64,000 bases of DNA from Chromobacterium piscinae (GTDB lineage Bacteria > Pseudomonadota > Gammaproteobacteria > Burkholderiales > Chromobacteriaceae). Each line of letters opens with the position of its first letter. Position 1 is the stretch's first letter. The notes below the pieces were generated by a model. That model saw only the letters and a program-made list of their open reading frames with translations, was not told where the DNA came from and did no database searches. The stretch covers positions 62,001 to 126,000 of the forward strand of contig NZ_JAJOHV010000022.1 of NCBI RefSeq assembly GCF_021129175.1, in the 5' to 3' direction. Positions 6,963-18,070 of the stretch are shown in pieces. The position numbers and the translations under genes are program-made.

Positions 6963-8151
6963 GGGCGCTCGCCGCGTGCCTGCGGCGGTTTATACCGACC
7001 AAGAGCTGTATGAGCGCGAGCAGGACCGCATTTTCCGCGGCCGCACCTGGAACTACGTCGGGCTGGCTGCGGAAGTGCCCGCGCCCGGCGATTTCATCCA
7101 AAGCTATGTCGGCAGCACGCCGGTGGTGCTGGTGCGGGACAGGGAGGGCGAGCTGCGCGTGTTCGTCAACCGCTGTACGCACCGCAATGCGCAGGTCTGT
7201 CATGAACCGCGCGGCCATGCCAAGGTATTTACCTGTCCTTACCATCAATGGTCGTTTGGTCTGGACGGTAGGCTGATTGGAATTCCGTTCCGGCGCGGCA
7301 TTAACGGCAAGGGCGGCATGTCTTCCTGTTTCAAGGCGGAAGAGCACAATCTGGAGCAATTGCGGGTTGCCGAGCGCCATGGAGTGGTATTCGCCAGCTT
7401 CTCCCATGATGTGGAGCCATTGGAAGCGTATCTGGGGCCGACCATCCTGGCTTATTTCGATCGCGTCTGCGATGGCAGGCCGCTGCGCGTGATTGGTTCG
7501 ATGCGGCATCGGGTGGAGGCGAACTGGAAACTGCAGGTCGAGAATCTGAAGGATCCGTTCCATGCGGCCTTGTTGCATTCCTTCTTCGTTACGTTCGGCA
7601 TCTGGCGTTCCGATCAGGAAACCGAAGTCAAGGTGGACGAACTGGGTCGCAGCAGTGTGTTGGTGTCGACCGCCAGTTTCAAGCGGGCGACGCAGGAGGC
7701 TGTGGAACAGCGCCCCGCCGCCAGTGGCGATTTTCGGCTGGAGGATGCGAGCATCATCGCACATCAGCGCGAATATGAGCATGGCACCGGGGCGATACTC
7801 ACCATCTGGCCCAATTTGATCATTCTGCAGCAGCTGAATTGCCTGGCGATGCGCCATGTGCGTCCGGACGGACCGGATGCCTGTGTGAAGAGTTGGACTT
7901 TCTTCGGATACGAATCGGATACGCCTGAACTGCTGGAGAAGCGCCTGCTGCAGGCCAATATGCTTGGGCCGTCGGGACTGGTGACGATAGACGATAACGA
8001 AGTCCTGGCGATTTCGCAGGCCGGTGCCCGCAGCGCGCCAGACTCGGCGGCGGTGCTGGAGGCTGGCGAAGGAACGGGCAGCGCGGATCACATGCTGACC
8101 GAATCCGCGATCCGAGCTTTCTACCAGTACTATCAAAAAATCATGGAATGA
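6934..8151 (+). CDS. Rieske non-heme iron oxygenase, alpha (catalytic) subunit
   Basis: The catalytic subunit of an aromatic-ring hydroxylating oxygenase (405 aa). The Rieske [2Fe-2S] ligands are C81-x-H83 and C101-x2-H104. The mononuclear iron site is D207-x2-H210-x4-H215 (DPFHAALLH), with the Asp being the residue that relays electrons between subunits in the family. Electrons would come from the ferredoxin encoded at 12272. The alpha length and the separate short beta subunit place it near the salicylate/anthranilate/terephthalate-type oxygenases rather than biphenyl types; this is inferred from size and motif only. Start 6934 has AAAAGGA upstream, inside the preceding gene, which suggests translational coupling. 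Confidence 0.9.
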   Translation: MQSPMQWPSEGARRVPAAVYTDQELYEREQDRIFRGRTWNYVGLAAEVPAPGDFIQSYVGSTPVVLVRDREGELRVFVNRCTHRNAQVCHEPRGHAKVFTCPYHQWSFGLDGRLIGIPFRRGINGKGGMSSCFKAEEHNLEQLRVAERHGVVFASFSHDVEPLEAYLGPTILAYFDRVCDGRPLRVIGSMRHRVEANWKLQVENLKDPFHAALLHSFFVTFGIWRSDQETEVKVDELGRSSVLVSTASFKRATQEAVEQRPAASGDFRLEDASIIAHQREYEHGTGAILTIWPNLIILQQLNCLAMRHVRPDGPDACVKSWTFFGYESDTPELLEKRLLQANMLGPSGLVTIDDNEVLAISQAGARSAPDSAAVLEAGEGTGSADHMLTESAIRAFYQYYQKIME

Positions 8152-8158
8152 CAAACGG

Positions 8159-8653
8159 ATGAATACTTTGTCCGATCGCTATCTCCTGACTGCGGAGATA
8201 GAGCATTTGTACGCCCACTACTGCGAAACGCTGGACGATGGTCGAATCGACCTTTGGCCGGAATTTTTCGTCGAGGACTGTCTGTACCGGCTGACCACCC
8301 GCGACAACGAGGAGCGCGGCATGCCGCTGAGCCTGGTGCTGTGCAAAGGCCAGGCCATGATCCGCGACCGCGCGCTGGCCTTGCAGAAAACGGTGATGTT
8401 TCGCAGCCGGCGGCAGCGCCGCATGTTGAGCGGCATCCGTCTGTTGGAAGGCGTCGACGCGGATGGCGAGGGCGTGAAAACGCGCGCGTCATTCGTCCTC
8501 TACGAAAGCGTCGGGGATGAGCCGACCCGGGCGCTCGCCAGCGGCTGTTCCCATGATGTCGTGGTGAGGCGGGATGGCGCGCTGAAATTCAAGCAGCGCC
8601 TGCTGGTGGTCGACGCGTCCGTGATGACGGATTCGCTGGTGTTCCCTGTTTGA
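8159..8653 (+). CDS. Rieske oxygenase, beta subunit
   Basis: A 164-residue SnoaL/NTF2-fold protein of the ring-hydroxylating dioxygenase beta family. It opens with an acidic helix (AEIEHLYAHYCETLDDGRIDLWPEFFVEDCLYRL) that is typical of these subunits and ends with the conserved hydrophobic strand (KFKQRLLVVDASVM). It has no cofactor and is structural, forming alpha3beta3 with the alpha subunit seven bases upstream. It follows directly in the same transcription unit. The family call is firm; the substrate is unknown. Confidence 0.88.
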   Translation: MNTLSDRYLLTAEIEHLYAHYCETLDDGRIDLWPEFFVEDCLYRLTTRDNEERGMPLSLVLCKGQAMIRDRALALQKTVMFRSRRQRRMLSGIRLLEGVDADGEGVKTRASFVLYESVGDEPTRALASGCSHDVVVRRDGALKFKQRLLVVDASVMTDSLVFPV

Positions 8654-8713
8654 TCCGATGCCGCCGCCTATCGGGCGGCGGCCGGATGCCGAATTTTGCG
8701 AAAAGGATTCCCC

Positions 8714-9898
8714 ATGTCGTATCTGCCGCTGGAAAAAGTGGTGGTATTGGATTTGACGCGCCACCGAGCGGGACCGGTGACCTCCCGCCTGCTGGGCGAC
8801 TTCGGCGCCATCGTCATCAAGATCGATGCGCCGACTGATCTGGGCGACAGCATGGGTGGCAGCCGGGAGGGGTTTGATTACCAGAACCTGCACCGGAATA
8901 AGATGAGCCTGTCGCTCAATCTGAAAACTGATGAGGGACGGGCTGTCTTTTACGATCTGGTGCGCAAGGCGGACGTGGTGCTGGAAAACTTCCGTCCTGA
9001 AGTCAAACACAGGCTGGGCGTGGACTACGAGACGATTAGCGAGGTCAATCCCCGCATCGTATACGGCAGCATTTCCGGTTTCGGGCAGACCGGGCCGTAC
9101 CGGACGCGTCCCGCCGTGGACCAGACAATACAGGGCATGTCGGGCCTGATGTCCGTTACCGGTTTTCCGGGGCAGCCGCCGGTGCGGGCCGGCGCGGCCG
9201 TCGCCGACATCAGCGCCGGCATGGTGCTGTCGCAAGGCGTGTTGATGGCGTTGTACCACAGGGAGAAGACGGGCGAGGGGCAGTGGGTGCATACCTCGCT
9301 GCTGGAGTCGCTGGTTTCCATGCTCGACTTCCAGGTAGTTCGGTATCTGGACTCCGGCGAGTCGCCGCGGGCCGTAGGCAACGACCATCCTACTCTGATG
9401 CCGACCGGCCTGTTTCCCACCGCGGACGGTCACGTCAACATCGCGGCGGCGGAAGAGCTGAAGTTCAAAGCGCTGTGCGAAGCGTTGGAGATTCCCGAAC
9501 TGGTTTCCGATCCATTGTATGCGGACACGGCTTTGCGTTCCGAGAATCGGACGGCGCTGTGCGACATACTTGCGCGGAGAACCCGCGTTTACAGCAGCGA
9601 GGAGTTGCAGCGGAAGCTCGACGCCGCCGGCATCCCATGCGGGCAGCTGTACACGATAGGCCAGATGATGGAGGACGCACAGATGCAGTCGCTGCGGATG
9701 GCGGATGAAGGACAGCATCCCCATCTGGGCGCGGTGCCGCTGCTTGGGCAGCCCCTGCATTTGGAGGGTTGCGGAGGACGTCCGCCGGTGCGTTTCACGG
9801 CGCCGGATCATGGGGAGCATACCGACCAGATCTTGTCCGAATGGTTGGGAATGGCCCGGTACGATATTCAGGCGTTCCGCGAGCGCGGCATCATTTGA
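8714..9898 (+). CDS. Type III (CaiB/BaiF, formyl-CoA transferase-like) CoA-transferase
   Basis: Moves CoA between acids through an aspartyl-CoA thioester. The 394-residue protein shows the family pattern: VLDLTRHRAGPVTSRLLGDFGA at the start, LHRNKMSLSLNLKTDEGR around residues 60-75, VLENFRPEV near 90, GSISGFGQTGPY near 118-129, and the putative catalytic Asp165 in VADISAGM. I used the ATG at 8714 because AAAAGGA lies six bases before it. No CoA ligase or acyl-CoA dehydrogenase is nearby, so the donor must come from elsewhere. Within the cluster it may activate an aromatic or cinnamate-type acid; that is inference. Confidence 0.9.
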   Translation: MSYLPLEKVVVLDLTRHRAGPVTSRLLGDFGAIVIKIDAPTDLGDSMGGSREGFDYQNLHRNKMSLSLNLKTDEGRAVFYDLVRKADVVLENFRPEVKHRLGVDYETISEVNPRIVYGSISGFGQTGPYRTRPAVDQTIQGMSGLMSVTGFPGQPPVRAGAAVADISAGMVLSQGVLMALYHREKTGEGQWVHTSLLESLVSMLDFQVVRYLDSGESPRAVGNDHPTLMPTGLFPTADGHVNIAAAEELKFKALCEALEIPELVSDPLYADTALRSENRTALCDILARRTRVYSSEELQRKLDAAGIPCGQLYTIGQMMEDAQMQSLRMADEGQHPHLGAVPLLGQPLHLEGCGGRPPVRFTAPDHGEHTDQILSEWLGMARYDIQAFRERGII

Positions 9899-9959
9899 CT
9901 TTTTGGGCGGCCGATTCGCGCCGCCGCATCCGATAGTTCAATGCGAGAGGAGTCCTCCC

Positions 9960-11195
9960 GTGTCTAACAACAGTGCTTCGGCCGGATTGCGCACGAGCGC
10001 CGCGGGCAATGCCTTCATCGCGCTGGCGCTATTGTGGCTGGCCGGTGCAGGCTTGCGCCTGACCATTCTGGCGCCGCCGCCTGTGATTTCATTCATCCAC
10101 GACGACCTGGGATTGTCGGAAACGCAGATCGGACTGCTGTCTGGCATTCCCGCGGCGCTGTTCGCCTGCGCGGCGGTACCCGGGTCGTTGCTGATCGCGC
10201 GTTTCGGCGCCTTGTCCACCTTGGTCATCGGTCTGCTGGTGACCGCGGCCGGCTCGGCTTTGCGCGGAGCCGCGCCGAGCGCCGCCTGGCTGTATGCAGC
10301 GACTGCTGTCACTGGTCTGGGCGTGGCCTTCATGCAGCCAGCGATGCCTTCTCTGGTGCGGGCCTGGTCACCCAAGCGCATCGCTTTCGCCACCGCGGTG
10401 TATATCAACGGTTTGTTGATGGGGGAAGTGTTGCCGGTCGCGTTGACCTTGTCACTGGTATTGCCGCTGGTGGGCAGCTGGCGCTGGGACTTCGTCGTCT
10501 GGGGCGTCGCGTGCGCGCTTATCGCTGTGCTGATGCTGGCGTTTTCCCCATCGTCGGATGTGCCGGCTTCGTCCGCGCCGCGCAAGTGGTGGCCCGACTG
10601 GCGCAATACGTTGGTTTGGAGGCTGGGCATCATGATGGGTTGCGTTAACGCCACCTATTTTTCCACCAATTTCTTTATTCCGCGTTTCCTGCATGCGATT
10701 GGACACGCCGGCGTGACCGGGCCGGCGCTGACCGCACTCAATCTCGGCCAGATACCGGCTTCCATCTTGCTGCTAATGTTCGGTCGAGGATTGGAGCGCC
10801 GCGCTTGGCCTTATGTGGTAGGCGGTCTGTTGTGCCTGGTTGCTGTGTCCGCCATCGTGTCGGGCAATGACCTAATGGTAGTGGTCGGCGCCGCCGGGGT
10901 GGGTTTCGCTTCCGCCATCGTGCTGATCCTGATGCTGGCCTTGCCGCCGCAATTGGCAGAGGCCGACGACGTGCATCGCACCACCTCGGCGATGCTGACG
11001 ATCGGCTATTCATGCGCGGTGATCGTTCCGGTGTTCAGTGGGCTGGCCTGGGATATGACCGGACACCCTGTCATGGCGTTTGCGCCGATCATTTTGTGCG
11101 CCTTGTTGTTGATCGCAATCGCCACGACGACTTGCCGTCGTTTGGAAACCGTGACGGCCTCGCTTGCGAGAGCGGGCCTTTCCTCCCATCAGTAA
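9960..11195 (+). CDS. MFS transporter, CynX/NimT-like
   Basis: A 12-helix major facilitator (411 aa). The first helix ends GLRLTILAPPPVISFIHDDLGLSETQIGLL, a hallmark of the cyanate/2-nitroimidazole (CynX/NimT) branch, followed by IPAALFACAAVPGSLLIARFG. It probably moves a small organic anion into or out of the cell. The start is a GTG at 9960 with GAGAGG nine bases upstream. The frame is open further upstream, but that part overlaps the CoA-transferase gene. Position between enzyme genes suggests it handles the pathway's substrate or product. Confidence 0.85.
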   Translation: MSNNSASAGLRTSAAGNAFIALALLWLAGAGLRLTILAPPPVISFIHDDLGLSETQIGLLSGIPAALFACAAVPGSLLIARFGALSTLVIGLLVTAAGSALRGAAPSAAWLYAATAVTGLGVAFMQPAMPSLVRAWSPKRIAFATAVYINGLLMGEVLPVALTLSLVLPLVGSWRWDFVVWGVACALIAVLMLAFSPSSDVPASSAPRKWWPDWRNTLVWRLGIMMGCVNATYFSTNFFIPRFLHAIGHAGVTGPALTALNLGQIPASILLLMFGRGLERRAWPYVVGGLLCLVAVSAIVSGNDLMVVVGAAGVGFASAIVLILMLALPPQLAEADDVHRTTSAMLTIGYSCAVIVPVFSGLAWDMTGHPVMAFAPIILCALLLIAIATTTCRRLETVTASLARAGLSSHQ

Positions 11196-11204
11196 AAGAA
11201 AGCC

Positions 11205-12194
11205 ATGATTATGTTCAATGAAAGCAAGCAGGAATCTAACACTCCTTTCAATGTCCGCAGGCTGAGCCGGTATTTTGTCGGCGAGGTCACCGGGGTGGAT
11301 CTGAGCCAGCCGTTGGATCCGTCCTGTGTCGCGGCGCTTTCGAATGCTCTGGCCGAGCACGAGGTGCTGGTGTTTCCCGATCAGAACCTGTCCCGCGAGG
11401 ATTTGATGAGGTTCGGCCGATATTTCGGCGAGTTGACCGTGCACCCCTTCGCGGAGAATGACGAGCAGGTTCCGGAACTGATCGTTTTCGATAATCAAGA
11501 AGGCAATCCCCCGGTGCTGACCGACCACTGGCATTCCGATGAAACTTACCGTGAATGCCCGCCTCTGGGCACCATGCTGTATTCCAAGGTCGTCCCGGAA
11601 ATCGGCGGCGATACTTGCTTCTCCAGCATGACCGCCGCTTACGACCTGCTGTCGGACCGTATGCAGCAATTCCTGTCCGGTCTAGAGGCGGTGCATGATT
11701 TCGCGACCTTCAAGTATCTGTTCCCGAATACCGACGAAGGACGGCGCCAGTTGCGCAGCTGCGAAGAACGCTTCCCGCCGATGAACCACCCAGTGGTGCG
11801 CGTGCATCCGGTGACCGGCAAGAAAGCCTTGTTCGTCAATCCTCACTACACCCGCTTCATCAAGGACATGGAGGACAGGGAGAGTCGTGCGCTGCTAGAC
11901 ACGCTGTTCCGCGCCACTTCGGTATTGGAGTATCAATACCGCCACCACTGGAAGCCCAATACTGTCGTCTTCTGGGACAACCGCTCGGTACAGCATGCGG
12001 CGGTGCATGACTATTATCCGCAGCGCCGCTTCATGGAGCGCGTGACGATCAAGGGCGATCGTCCGTTCAGCACCGAACCCGCGGCCAAGGCCGAGGAACT
12101 GCGTAAATTCAAGGTCGCGCAATACGATCATAACGACGAGCGCAGGTCGGTGCGGCAGTTTGAGCGAGACGCCGAGACCGCTCAAGCTTCCTAA
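11205..12194 (+). CDS. TauD/TfdA-family Fe(II)/2-oxoglutarate dioxygenase
   Basis: A 329-residue enzyme expected to couple 2-oxoglutarate decarboxylation to hydroxylation or C-O/C-S cleavage. The facial triad is visible: H110-x-D112 (DHWHSDETY) and a distal His in NRSVQHAAVHDY, followed by the 2-oxoglutarate-binding Arg in RRFMERVTI. The early segment VGEVTGVDLSQPL and VLVFPDQNLS are classic for the family. The start is ATG 11205 (ATG 11211 is an alternative), nine bases after the transporter stop. TfdA relatives cleave aryl ethers. Whether this one supplies the 4-hydroxybenzoate used by the last gene by such a cleavage is only a hypothesis. Confidence 0.9.
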   Translation: MIMFNESKQESNTPFNVRRLSRYFVGEVTGVDLSQPLDPSCVAALSNALAEHEVLVFPDQNLSREDLMRFGRYFGELTVHPFAENDEQVPELIVFDNQEGNPPVLTDHWHSDETYRECPPLGTMLYSKVVPEIGGDTCFSSMTAAYDLLSDRMQQFLSGLEAVHDFATFKYLFPNTDEGRRQLRSCEERFPPMNHPVVRVHPVTGKKALFVNPHYTRFIKDMEDRESRALLDTLFRATSVLEYQYRHHWKPNTVVFWDNRSVQHAAVHDYYPQRRFMERVTIKGDRPFSTEPAAKAEELRKFKVAQYDHNDERRSVRQFERDAETAQAS

Positions 12195-12271
12195 AGATGC
12201 GGCGTGTCGGCGCAGGCCGGTCCGGCTTGCGTCGATTGTGTCTAGCCAGTTTGTGGATATGTAGAACCGAT

Positions 12272-12886
12272 ATGCCGACCATTATTTTTGAATATCCCCA
12301 AGGGGAGTGGACAGCGGAAGCGCCCGCCGGCGGCGCGCTTGCCAGCGTGTGCGATGTCGCCGAGTCGCCAGTGCCGTTTCATTGCCGGAGCGGCAACTGC
12401 GGGACGTGCCGCGTCGCGATACTGGAGGGAGAGGCTTTGCTGGAGGCCGCGGACGGGAAAGAGCGCGGCGTGTTGGCGACGCTGGGGTTATCCGCGCCTG
12501 CCCATCGGCTGGCGTGCCAGGTCAAGGTCGGAGAGGGCGCGGGGCAGATACGCGTGCGACCGCTTTCGCCGCGCATGCCTCGGGCCGGCGGATTAAAAGT
12601 GCCGGTACGGCGGGATGCCGAGGCAGGGCGCCTGCTGGTTCGCCTGAGCGATGAGCGCACGGGGGAGATTGCGATCCCGGGCGTATCGGAGCCGGAGGCG
12701 GACGCGGTGGTGGTGATCGAATTCCAGCCCCTAGGCGAAAAACGAGCGCGCGAGGTGATCGCGCGCATCGTAGATTGCGAGCCTGACGGCGATCCGGGGC
12801 TGTACCTTGTAGAGCTAGAGCTGCTGGAGCAGGACGAACTGCTGATGGAGCTGTTCAGGGAAAATGCGGCTGCAACGCCGTCTTGA
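12272..12886 (+). CDS. Plant-type [2Fe-2S] ferredoxin with extra C-terminal domain
   Basis: Residues 1-95 form a plant-type ferredoxin with cluster ligands C38, C43 and C46 (CRSGNCGTC) and C82 (LACQV). It is the likely electron donor for the Rieske oxygenase. Residues 100-204 form an additional beta-rich domain of unknown role: GGLKVPVRRDAEAGRLLVRL, then ITR-like acidic strands ending in LELLEQDELLMELF. Its R-rich start and strand pattern vaguely suggest a PilZ-like barrel, which I cannot confirm. No NAD(P)H reductase gene is in the cluster. I chose the ATG at 12272, where the ferredoxin fold begins; the frame is open 25 codons upstream. Confidence 0.85.
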   Translation: MPTIIFEYPQGEWTAEAPAGGALASVCDVAESPVPFHCRSGNCGTCRVAILEGEALLEAADGKERGVLATLGLSAPAHRLACQVKVGEGAGQIRVRPLSPRMPRAGGLKVPVRRDAEAGRLLVRLSDERTGEIAIPGVSEPEADAVVVIEFQPLGEKRAREVIARIVDCEPDGDPGLYLVELELLEQDELLMELFRENAAATPS

Positions 12887-12910
12887 GACAAGCAGGCAGG
12901 AGGCATCAAT

Positions 12911-15497
<2,587 letters not shown>

Positions 15498-15599
15498 GCA
15501 AGCTTTGCATCCGCTGCGCAAAAGCGGTGCGCTCGGGGCGAAGGTCGCGCTCTGTCCAATGCGGCCAGGCATGCATCTTGATGAAGCCGCCCCGTTTGT

Positions 15600-16373
15600 C
15601 TATTCGCGGTCGCGGCGGAATACCCAGCTCAGTTCGCTCGAAGCCGCAGGGTCGAAGGCGTAGCCCTCGCTGTCGAAGCCTCGCAGTTGCTCCGGATCGA
15701 CAACGCCGCGCTCGGCGGCCCAGCGCGCCATCAGGCCGCGCGCGCGCTTGGCGTAGAAGCTGATGATCTTGTACTGGCCATTCTTTTTGTCCTGGAACAC
15801 CGGCGTGACGATGGTCGCATTGAGCGCCCGGGGCTTCACCGATTTGAAATACTCATCCGACGCCAGGTTCACCAGCGTGCGCTGGCCTAGCGCTTCCAAT
15901 TGCGCGTTGAGCCTGGCGGTAACCGTTTCTCCCCAGAACTCGTACAGATTCTTACCGCGTCCGTTGGTCAGGCGGGTGCCCATTTCCAGCCGGTAGGCCT
16001 GCATCAGGTCGAGCGGGCGCAGCACGCCGTACAGGCCGGACAGGATGCGCAGATGGTTCTGCAGGTAGTCGACGGCGGGTTGAGCCAGGGTGGCGGCGTC
16101 TAGGCCTTCGTAGACATCGCCCATGAAGGCGTAGATTGCCTGCTTGGCGTTGTCGGGAGTGAAAGGACGCTGCCAGTCGGCGTAGCGGCCGACGTTGAGA
16201 TTGGCCAAGGCGTCGCTGATGCTCATCAGTTTGGCGACGTCCAGCGGGCTTTTTTGGCGCAGGACGCCGATCAGCTCGGCGCTGTGGTCCAGCAGGTCGG
16301 GCTGGCTGTATTGGTCGACGGCGGGCGGGTTTTGGTAATCCAGCGTCTTGGCCGGCGAGATGACCATCAACAT
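15600..16373 (-). CDS. yaaA: Peroxide stress protein YaaA (DUF328/UPF0246)
   Basis: A DNA-binding protein of the YaaA family that limits intracellular free iron and so reduces Fenton damage under peroxide stress (known for E. coli). The 257-residue protein has the family start [13 protein letters not shown] and the conserved [21 protein letters not shown] (residues 115-135) and [11 protein letters not shown] segments. The SD AAGGAAA precedes the ATG. It is divergent from dtd (110 bases) and convergent with the oxygenase cluster. A decayed homologous 3' end lies on the other side of the cluster at 5250-5361. Confidence 0.95.
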   Translation of the reverse strand: MLMVISPAKTLDYQNPPAVDQYSQPDLLDHSAELIGVLRQKSPLDVAKLMSISDALANLNVGRYADWQRPFTPDNAKQAIYAFMGDVYEGLDAATLAQPAVDYLQNHLRILSGLYGVLRPLDLMQAYRLEMGTRLTNGRGKNLYEFWGETVTARLNAQLEALGQRTLVNLASDEYFKSVKPRALNATIVTPVFQDKKNGQYKIISFYAKRARGLMARWAAERGVVDPEQLRGFDSEGYAFDPAASSELSWVFRRDRE

Positions 16374-16483
16374 GCGGCGTTTCCTTTTCTTGAGTTGGCG
16401 CTATTGTACCGAAGCGCGGCGGCTCGCGTCCGCCGCGAAGGAGTGGGTAGAATGAAACGAGAGTCACGACGAGGAATGTTCGA

Positions 16484-16936
16484 ATGCGGGTGCTGGTGCA
16501 AAGGGTAAGTCAGGCGGCGGTGAGGGTGGAGGGGCGAACGGTGGGCGAGATAGGCGCCGGAGCCTTGCTGTTGGTTGGCGTGGAGGAGGCGGATGGATCG
16601 GACGACATCGTCTGGCTGACGCGCAAGATCAGCCAGCTGCGCATCTTCAACGATGAGGCCGGGGTGATGAACCGCAGCCTGCTCGATTGCGGCGGCGACG
16701 CGCTGGCGGTCAGCCAATTCACACTCCATGCCAGCGTGAAGAAGGGAAATCGGCCCTCGTACTCGCGCGCGGCGCGCGGCGAGATCTCGCAACCGCTGTT
16801 CGACCGCTTCGTCGCCGAGCTGGCCGTCGCGCTGGGTAAGCCGGTGCCAACCGGCCTATTCGGCTCGGACATGCAGGTCAGCCTGATCAACGACGGCCCG
16901 GTCACGATCTGGCTGGACAGCCGGAATCCGGAGTAG
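16484..16936 (+). CDS. dtd: D-aminoacyl-tRNA deacylase
   Basis: Removes D-amino acids and glycine from mischarged tRNAs, preventing their use by the ribosome. The 150-residue protein has both DTD signatures: [17 protein letters not shown] (residues 77-93) with the catalytic Thr-region, and the cross-subunit Gly-Pro of [11 protein letters not shown] at the end. The start [13 protein letters not shown] is the universal family start. It is followed after four bases by an FUSC-type gene, so the two are probably co-transcribed. Confidence 0.96.
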   Translation: MRVLVQRVSQAAVRVEGRTVGEIGAGALLLVGVEEADGSDDIVWLTRKISQLRIFNDEAGVMNRSLLDCGGDALAVSQFTLHASVKKGNRPSYSRAARGEISQPLFDRFVAELAVALGKPVPTGLFGSDMQVSLINDGPVTIWLDSRNPE

Positions 16937-16940
16937 GGCC

Positions 16941-18002
16941 ATGGGCGGGAGATGGCAGCATCCGTGGCGGGTTCTGGTGGTGCCTTACTACCTGAACCGC
17001 TACGCGCGACAGGCCCATGTGTTGCGGGTGGCGTTGGCTTTTCTCGCCGGCCTGGCGCTGGTGCTGGCCACCGGCATCCCTCATGGCGGCTGGATGCTGG
17101 TGACGATCCTGATCGTGCTGGGCGGGGTGCCGCACTGGGGCGGCGTCAGGCGCAAGGCGCTGGAGCGGATGGGGGGCTCGCTGCTCGGGGCGATGGCGGG
17201 GTTGGCCGCCATCCTGTTGCACGGCGTATCGCCGTATCTCTGTTATGCCTGGATGTTGGTGGTGGTGGCGCTCAGTTGCTGGCACGCGCAGGGCAAAGGA
17301 GGCTATCTGGCATTGCTGACCGGCATCACGCTGGTGATCGTCGGCGGGCTGGGCGATGAGCCGATCAACGAGGCGCTGTGGCGCAGCTGCAATGTGCTGA
17401 TCGGTTCGCTGATCGGCATGGCCGCCGCCGCCACGCTGCCGCTGCGGGCGCTGGACAGCTGGCGCTTCCTGCTGGCGGACAATCTGCGCGAGGCCGCGCT
17501 GCTGTACAACCGCATCGCGCGCCGGCTGCCGGTGGAGGGCGACGCGGCGCTGGACCAGTTCAACAGCCGGCTGATCCGTTTGCGCGGCCTGCTGTCCGCA
17601 GTGACGCAGGAGTCGGCGCTGTCGCACCGCCAACTGGATCAGGTCCAGCGTTGCCAACGCAGCATCTGGACCTTGCTGGACAGGATGGGCGAAGTGTCGG
17701 CATCGACTCCGGCCTTGGCGGAAGAGCGTTCGCCGCGGCGGGCCATCGTCCGCACCTTGCTGCGGGCGGCGCACGCCTTGCGCTTCAACCAGCCGCAGCT
17801 GCTGGCCGACTCCTTGCCCGCGGCCGACAATCCCGCGCGGATGCGCGAGCCCACGCATTGCCATTGGCTGGTGGCCGAGTTGTCGTTGACGGTCGAGGAG
17901 CTGCGCGGACAATTGCAGGATATCCTGCCGCAATTGATTGCCGCGCCGCCGCCGGCGCGGAGCCTGGTGAGGAGGATGCGCGGCGCGCCCAGAAAGTCCT
18001 GA
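16941..18002 (+). CDS. FUSC-family inner-membrane transporter (353 aa)
   Basis: Residues 20-180 hold about six closely packed hydrophobic helices with internal Gly motifs (LATGIPHGGWMLVTILIVLG; GGSLLGAMAGLAA), as in the FUSC domain of YccS/AaeB and fusaric-acid exporters. Residues 185-353 are soluble and helical, with many Arg and Leu, and probably cytoplasmic. It is about half the size of full YccS-type proteins. Likely an efflux component for organic acids, with substrate unknown. It starts four bases after dtd and ends at a convergent terminator. Confidence 0.75.
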   Translation: MGGRWQHPWRVLVVPYYLNRYARQAHVLRVALAFLAGLALVLATGIPHGGWMLVTILIVLGGVPHWGGVRRKALERMGGSLLGAMAGLAAILLHGVSPYLCYAWMLVVVALSCWHAQGKGGYLALLTGITLVIVGGLGDEPINEALWRSCNVLIGSLIGMAAAATLPLRALDSWRFLLADNLREAALLYNRIARRLPVEGDAALDQFNSRLIRLRGLLSAVTQESALSHRQLDQVQRCQRSIWTLLDRMGEVSASTPALAEERSPRRAIVRTLLRAAHALRFNQPQLLADSLPAADNPARMREPTHCHWLVAELSLTVEELRGQLQDILPQLIAAPPPARSLVRRMRGAPRKS

Positions 18003-18012
18003 TGATTTAATG

Positions 18013-18042
18013 AAAATCGGCCCGGTATTTCCGGGCCGATTT
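18013..18042. terminator. Convergent terminator between the FUSC gene and mltD
   Basis: AATCGGCCCGG (18015-18025) pairs with CCGGGCCGATT (18031-18041) with a 5-base loop. The T tract is better on the minus strand, so it mainly serves mltD. Confidence 0.85.
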
Positions 18043-18070
18043 CATGCGGGCATTGCCGTTTTCCGATTGA

